The notes beneath the pieces are model-generated. The model ran no database searches. It saw only the letters and a program-made list of their open reading frames with translations, and was not told the origin of the DNA. A DNA stretch of 64,000 nucleotides, taken from assembly GCA_946479285.1 (NCBI GenBank), contig CAMLFH010000001.1:310001-374000 (forward strand), in the 5' to 3' direction. The DNA comes from an uncultured Flavobacteriales bacterium (lineage in GTDB: Bacteria > Bacteroidota > Bacteroidia > Flavobacteriales > Crocinitomicaceae). Positions 60,603-64,000 of this stretch are shown in pieces. Within the stretch, counting starts at the first letter, position 1. Every line of letters begins with the position of its first letter. A program made the position numbers and the translations under genes.

Positions 60603-61184
60603 ATGGAAAAGTTGAGATTAAAGAACTTGTTTGCGATCGGGATGATTGTAACAGGATTGATGGCGACAACACCTTCTTTCGCTGGAAATGAAGAGGGTTC
60701 AATCAAAGGGAACCGATTCCTGAACCGTAAAGAATACCGCGACATGAAAGCTTCTATGTCACGTATTGAAAATGACCGGGAACGAATTGCCTTTCACAAA
60801 ACTGCATTCAAAAACAACAAAGAAGCAGGTTTGAAAATTGAGTCACACATGAGTAAAAAAGAGATCCGTAAAGCGAAAGCTGACTTAAAACGAGACAAAA
60901 AGTACTTGCGTATTGACAAATGTGATTTACATGCCGATCAATCAGTAGCGATTCGTGAGGCAAATTTAGAAACTAAAGCTGCTAAAAAAGAATTGTGTGC
61001 AGCGAAAAAAGAGTTGCGTAAAGATGCACGTCAGGGAAATACTGCCGAAGTGAAAGCAGATGTAGCTTTAGTTGAAACTCTTGAGTTGAAAAAAGAATTA
61101 AAAGCTAAACAAGCTGAGGCATTGAAAGATGAAGTATATGCATTCTTCATTTACCTCGACGAAGAAATTGATGAAGTTGTTTAA
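60603..61184 (+). CDS. Exported Lys-rich coiled-coil protein
   Basis: 193 aa from the ATG at 60603, which gives a signal peptide (MEKLRLKNLFAIGMIVTGLMATTPSFAG); 25 in-frame codons upstream are not signal-like. The mature part is almost entirely helical, rich in Lys, Glu, Asp and Ala, with repeated units such as KKEIRKAKADLKRDKKYLRI and KAAKKELCAAKKELRKDARQ, and an acidic C-terminal helix (YLDEEIDEVV). Two cysteines could cross-link helices. No family recognised. It has its own promoter box, twin operator-like boxes and a strong terminator. Confidence 0.78.
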   Translation: MEKLRLKNLFAIGMIVTGLMATTPSFAGNEEGSIKGNRFLNRKEYRDMKASMSRIENDRERIAFHKTAFKNNKEAGLKIESHMSKKEIRKAKADLKRDKKYLRIDKCDLHADQSVAIREANLETKAAKKELCAAKKELRKDARQGNTAEVKADVALVETLELKKELKAKQAEALKDEVYAFFIYLDEEIDEVV

Positions 61185-61210
61185 TTAGTAGCAGATTAAA
61201 CACATAAATT

Positions 61211-61241
61211 GGGGCTGTAAGATAGGGACAGCCCCTTTTTT
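61211..61241 (+). terminator. Intrinsic terminator of the Lys-rich protein gene
   Basis: An 8-bp stem GGGGCTGT/ACAGCCCC with a 9-nt loop and six T, 27 bases after the stop. Confidence 0.85.
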
Positions 61242-61258
61242 ATTCACTGTAGTGAAAG

Positions 61259-61819
61259 TTACTTTACTCGCTTCAGCGTAAACGGCTCCACGTGAATAAT
61301 ATCACTGTTATAATAACTGTCAATTTTTTTGTCGTCAATGGTCACTGTATAGGACTCTGTGATCTCACCGGTTTCTTCATCTACGCTGGAACTAGTTGTT
61401 ACTTCTGAGAAGAAAGGTCTCAATTGATCAGCCTTTACTTCTGGTTTTGCGTTCATTGAATGAAGTTCCAGATCCTTTCCTTTTTTGATGACTTTAAAAA
61501 CATTCAAAACAGGAGCTTTACCCATGCACAGGTAATATTGTTTCCCCAATTTGGTCACAGAAATCGAATCGTTGATTTTCATATGAGAATCGCCTTCTCC
61601 GCTATTCATGATCATTTCATCGGATTTGATCACGACAGTGGTTTTCAACTCAGCTCCTTCCATCATTCCCTGGAAACTTTCCGGGTATACCAATTCATAT
61701 TTTCCAATCATGGTTTTAGGAAATGCTTTTTCCGCTTTTCCGGGTGCATTGGTGGAAGTAACAATTGTACAGGAATTCAAAAAGATCAAAAGCCCTGTGA
61801 TATATAATGCAATTTTCAT
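61259..61819 (-). CDS. Lipoprotein of unknown function
   Basis: 186 aa with a lipoprotein signal (MKIALYITGLLIFLNSC, lipobox LNSC). The mature part is beta-rich (MIGKYELVYPESFQGMMEGA, LKTTVVIKSDEMIMN, DSISVTKLGKQYYLCMGK) and ends VEPFTLKRVK. It might adopt a lipocalin-like fold, but no family is recognised. Monocistronic, convergent with the Lys-rich protein gene. Confidence 0.8.
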   Translation of the reverse strand: MKIALYITGLLIFLNSCTIVTSTNAPGKAEKAFPKTMIGKYELVYPESFQGMMEGAELKTTVVIKSDEMIMNSGEGDSHMKINDSISVTKLGKQYYLCMGKAPVLNVFKVIKKGKDLELHSMNAKPEVKADQLRPFFSEVTTSSSVDEETGEITESYTVTIDDKKIDSYYNSDIIHVEPFTLKRVK

Positions 61820-61901
61820 CAGTCAATTTTTATTAAAAATACGATTATTTCAGTTTGGGGCCGTGAATTCAAAAATCATGCCCAATAGAATGTGTTTATT
61901 G

Positions 61902-61983
61902 AACCACATAAAGACATAGTTCACATAGTTTTTACAACATTGGAATTATATTCTCTATGTGTTCTAATGTGTCCTATGTGGTT
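61902..61983. repeat. Inverted repeat built of CTATGTG-type words
   Basis: AACCACATA at 61902-61910 is the reverse complement of TATGTGGTT at 61975-61983. Between them ACATAG/CTATGTG words recur four times or more in both orientations. Such 'ctatgtgttctatgtggtt' sequences are familiar intergenic repeats in Bacteroidota. It lies upstream of the lipoprotein gene and beyond the gcvH terminator. Confidence 0.6.
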
Positions 61984-61986
61984 AAA

Positions 61987-62018
61987 ACAAAAAGCCCTGA
62001 TTCCAACGAACCAGAGCT
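61987..62018 (-). terminator. Intrinsic terminator of gcvH
   Basis: On the minus strand AGCTCTGGTTC pairs with GAATCAGGGCT (one G-T pair, one bulge) around a short loop and runs into five T; it starts 23 bases beyond the gcvH stop. Confidence 0.7.
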
Positions 62019-62041
62019 TCTATATCTTTTTGGTTTTTTTA

Positions 62042-62419
62042 TTATCCTACCAAAGCCTGGTATCCTGCCGCATCCAACAAAGCGTCTACTTCTGAAGGAT
62101 TGCTCAATTTTACTTTGATCATCCAACCATCTCCGTAAGGATCTTTGTTTACTGCTTCCGGAGTTCTTTCCAAACCGTCGTTAAACTCAATGATTTCCCC
62201 GGAAACCGGCATGAACAAATCAGAAACCGTTTTAACTGCCTCAACAGAACCGAAAACTTCTTCCTGGTCCATTGTTTCACCCACTGTTTCAATTTCAACG
62301 TAAACAATATCACCTAATTCACCCTGAGCGAAATCAGTAATACCGATTGTTGCAACATCACCTTCAACACTTACCCACTCGTGGTCTTTTGTGTATTTTA
62401 AATTTGCCGGAATATTCAT
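62042..62419 (-). CDS. gcvH: Glycine cleavage system H protein
   Basis: 125 aa lipoyl carrier that shuttles the aminomethyl group between P and T proteins in glycine breakdown. Start ATG at 62419 ([16 protein letters not shown]); the twelve in-frame codons upstream overlap the promoter. The lipoyl lysine is Lys63 in [21 protein letters not shown], and [18 protein letters not shown] is standard. Other gcv genes are not in the window. A TACATTTG -7 box lies 33 bases upstream; no glycine riboswitch is evident. Confidence 0.96.
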   Translation of the reverse strand: MNIPANLKYTKDHEWVSVEGDVATIGITDFAQGELGDIVYVEIETVGETMDQEEVFGSVEAVKTVSDLFMPVSGEIIEFNDGLERTPEAVNKDPYGDGWMIKVKLSNPSEVDALLDAAGYQALVG

Positions 62420-62452
62420 CTTATTATTCGTTTTAAAGTCTTTTTCTCGGTG

Positions 62453-62460
62453 CAAATGTA
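62453..62460 (-). promoter_or_regulatory. Predicted -7 box for gcvH
   Basis: The minus strand reads TACATTTG (exact TAnnTTTG), 33 bases upstream of the gcvH ATG and divergent from the prfB promoter. Confidence 0.5.
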
Positions 62461-62522
62461 ATTTTTTTTGGGTAGCGAAGAAAGATTTTTCGACACTACA
62501 ATTTCATACGCCTTCTTTTCAA

Positions 62523-62552
62523 TTGTCAATTTTCCATTTTCAATTAACTTTG
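62523..62552 (+). promoter_or_regulatory. Predicted full Bacteroidota promoter for prfB (leaderless)
   Basis: TTG at 62523-62525, a 19-base spacer, then TAACTTTG at 62545-62552: the full Bacteroidota pattern of TTG plus TAnnTTTG at the expected spacing. The -7 box ends 4 bases before the prfB ATG, so the message would begin at or next to the start codon. Confidence 0.6.
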
Positions 62553-62556
62553 CGTT

Positions 62557-63639
62557 ATGGTAAACAGTGACCAACTCAAAGAAATTAATCAGCGCATTGA
62601 TGCGATTGCAAGCTATTTGAAAATTCCTGAAAAGCAAATGCAGTTGCGGGAAAGTGAATTGAAAACACAGGATCCCGGCTTTTGGGACGATCCAAAGAAA
62701 GCGGAAACACAGATGAAAGAAATTCGCGGGCTTAAGTTTTGGATCGAATCGTACACGAAACTGAAATCCCAGGCTGAAGATCTGGAAGTGTTGATAGACT
62801 TCGTAAAAGAAGGTGCAGCAGAAGAATCGGAATGTGATGAAGCGTACGACTCTTTGCTAACCACGCTGGATGAAGTGGAATTGAAAAATATGCTTTCCGG
62901 GGAAGAAGATGCTTTGAGTGCGGTATTGCAGATTACAGCTGGTGCCGGTGGTACGGAAGCGTGCGACTGGGCAGGAATGCTTATGCGTATGTATATCATG
63001 TGGGCAGAAAAGAGTGGTTACAAAGTAAAAGAGTTGAACTTCCAGGAAGGTGATGTAGCCGGAATTAAAACCGTTACGCTGGAAATCGAAGGAGAATTTT
63101 CATTCGGTTACCTGAAGGGTGAAAACGGAATTCACCGTTTGGTGCGTGTGAGTCCTTACAATTCACAGGGAAAACGGATGACTTCCTTTGCTTCTGTCTA
63201 CGTTTATCCTTCTGTTGACGATACAATCGAGATCTACGTCAACCCGGCAGATATTTCCTTTGAAACATTCCGTTCGGGTGGTGCCGGTGGACAGAACGTA
63301 AACAAGGTTGAAACCGCCGTGCGTTTACGTCACGCTCCTTCCGGAATTATTATCGAAAACTCCGAATCCCGTTCGCAATTAGCGAATAAAGAAAAGGCAA
63401 TGCAACTATTACGTTCGCAGTTATACGAGATTGAGTTACGTAAACGTGCAGAATCACGCGATGAAATTGAAGCCGGAAAGAAAAAGATCGAGTGGGGTTC
63501 ACAGATCAGGAGTTACGTATTAGACGACAGACGAGTGAAAGACCATAGAACAGATTATACAGTGAATGATCCGGATAAGGTATTAGATGGCGATTTGTTG
63601 CCTTTCCTGAAATCGTACCTGATGATGTACGGCAGCTAA
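62557..63639 (+). CDS. prfB: Peptide chain release factor 2
   Basis: 360 aa release factor for UGA and UAA stops. The catalytic GGQ is in [16 protein letters not shown] near residue 245. The codon-recognition tripeptide, usually Ser-Pro-Phe in RF2, reads Ser-Pro-Tyr here ([17 protein letters not shown], near 208). The gene is one uninterrupted frame: the place of the autoregulatory frameshift (after IDAIASYL, residue 21) has no in-frame UGA. The TAA overlaps the ATG of the ArsC-like gene. A consensus promoter abuts the start. Confidence 0.95.
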   Translation: MVNSDQLKEINQRIDAIASYLKIPEKQMQLRESELKTQDPGFWDDPKKAETQMKEIRGLKFWIESYTKLKSQAEDLEVLIDFVKEGAAEESECDEAYDSLLTTLDEVELKNMLSGEEDALSAVLQITAGAGGTEACDWAGMLMRMYIMWAEKSGYKVKELNFQEGDVAGIKTVTLEIEGEFSFGYLKGENGIHRLVRVSPYNSQGKRMTSFASVYVYPSVDDTIEIYVNPADISFETFRSGGAGGQNVNKVETAVRLRHAPSGIIIENSESRSQLANKEKAMQLLRSQLYEIELRKRAESRDEIEAGKKKIEWGSQIRSYVLDDRRVKDHRTDYTVNDPDKVLDGDLLPFLKSYLMMYGS

Positions 63640-63989
63640 TGAAAACAATCATTTATCACAACAACCGTTGTTCGAAAAGCAGAGAAGGCTTGTGTATCCT
63701 GGAAGATTTGGGTGCAGATGTGGAAATACGGGATTACCTGCTGGTTCCGCCTACTTACGAGGAATTGGATAACTTGTTGAAACTCCTGAAAGCAAAACCG
63801 CTCGATATTATCCGCAGGAAAGAAGATATATTCCTGGAGAAATACGCCGGAAAAACGCGCACCCGCAAACAATGGATCCAGGCAATGATGAAATATCCTA
63901 TTTTGATCGAGAGACCAATCGTGGTGCGTGGTGATCAGGCAATCATTGGCAGGCCTCCAACATTGATCAAAGAACTTCTTTCTAAATAG
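63639..63989 (+). CDS. ArsC/Spx family protein (arsenate reductase-like, glutaredoxin fold)
   Basis: 116 aa small thioredoxin-fold protein. The catalytic cysteine is Cys11 in IIYHNNRCSKSREGL, and the C-terminal PILIERPIVVRGDQAIIGRPP is the conserved ArsC-family segment with its arginine. True arsenate reductase activity cannot be told from sequence; YffB-like proteins look similar, and there are no other arsenic genes here. It overlaps the prfB stop by one base (TAATG), so the two are translationally coupled. Confidence 0.87.
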   Translation: MKTIIYHNNRCSKSREGLCILEDLGADVEIRDYLLVPPTYEELDNLLKLLKAKPLDIIRRKEDIFLEKYAGKTRTRKQWIQAMMKYPILIERPIVVRGDQAIIGRPPTLIKELLSK

Positions 63990-64000
63990 GAACTTCACCG

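Noticed and set aside
62420..62556. Glycine riboswitch upstream of gcvH
   Set aside because: The leader after the predicted promoter is only about 30 bases, too short for the aptamer.

Overview
The window reads as chromosomal DNA of a gliding-type Bacteroidota, most like the order Flavobacteriales and close to the Fluviicola/Crocinitomicaceae branch. The supporting signs are: several surface proteins with type IX secretion system (T9SS) C-terminal sorting domains; a PorP/SprF family protein; promoters whose -7 box follows the Bacteroidota form TAnnTTTG; many lipoproteins with Bacteroidota-style lipoboxes; lineage-typical families (IPExxxVDY, DUF6089, DUF2490, LETM1-related); and a Bacteroidota-type caa3 oxidase maturation cluster. 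No rRNA, tRNA, CRISPR array, insertion sequence or prophage was found. The genus assignment is an inference.

Layout. 1-9.9 kb: two paralogous small lipoproteins flank a secreted M43 metalloprotease. They are followed by DUF4395 and 1-Cys peroxiredoxin genes, a LETM1-related protein coupled to an acyltransferase, a frameshifted GH114-like lipoprotein gene coupled to a glycosyltransferase, and a lipoprotein. 10-15 kb: a secreted protein, then an envelope-glycan group (FkbM methyltransferase, flippase, galE) and a small outer-membrane-type protein. 15-20 kb: the cell-elongation operon mreC-mreD-mrdA-rodA, with an odd tandem repeat before rodA. 20-25.5 kb: DUF2490 protein, lipoprotein, and a 1027-residue CotH/TSP3 T9SS type B cargo directly followed by a PorP/SprF partner. 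25.7-30 kb: purH, a secreted protein and mreB, the last separated from the other mre genes by about 13 kb. 30-37 kb: a SpoIIAA-like protein plus histidine kinase, MarC, purN, and acpP-fabF-rnc-IPExxxVDY-pyk. 37-43.5 kb: a lamin-tail surface protein, DEAD-box helicase, asd, a DUF6089 barrel and a lipoprotein. 43.5-49 kb: a leftward operon for heme O synthesis, oxidase subunits and SCO-type copper chaperones. 49-54 kb: a DUF4382 lipoprotein, then cysQ with two Wzi-like outer-membrane barrels. 54-58 kb: deoC with an active and an apparently inactive aldehyde dehydrogenase. 58-64 kb: an FGE/GldK-like protein, a methyltransferase, a Lys-rich secreted protein, a lipoprotein, gcvH, prfB and an ArsC-family protein.

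The most notable non-coding structure is a pair of double-hairpin elements at 19983-20069 and 36866-36939. Both lie between convergent genes. Within each, the two hairpin loops are complementary to one another, and a compensated base change separates the copies. Other points: five genes whose -7 box ends only 4-6 nt before the start codon (predicted leaderless mRNAs), a candidate terminated small RNA at 49126-49217, twin TTTTCA-TTTGAA boxes upstream of two exported-protein genes, a broken GH114-like gene, and a full-length prfB without the usual programmed frameshift. I see no clear defence, biosynthetic or mobile system; the window is mostly core genome plus secreted and surface functions.
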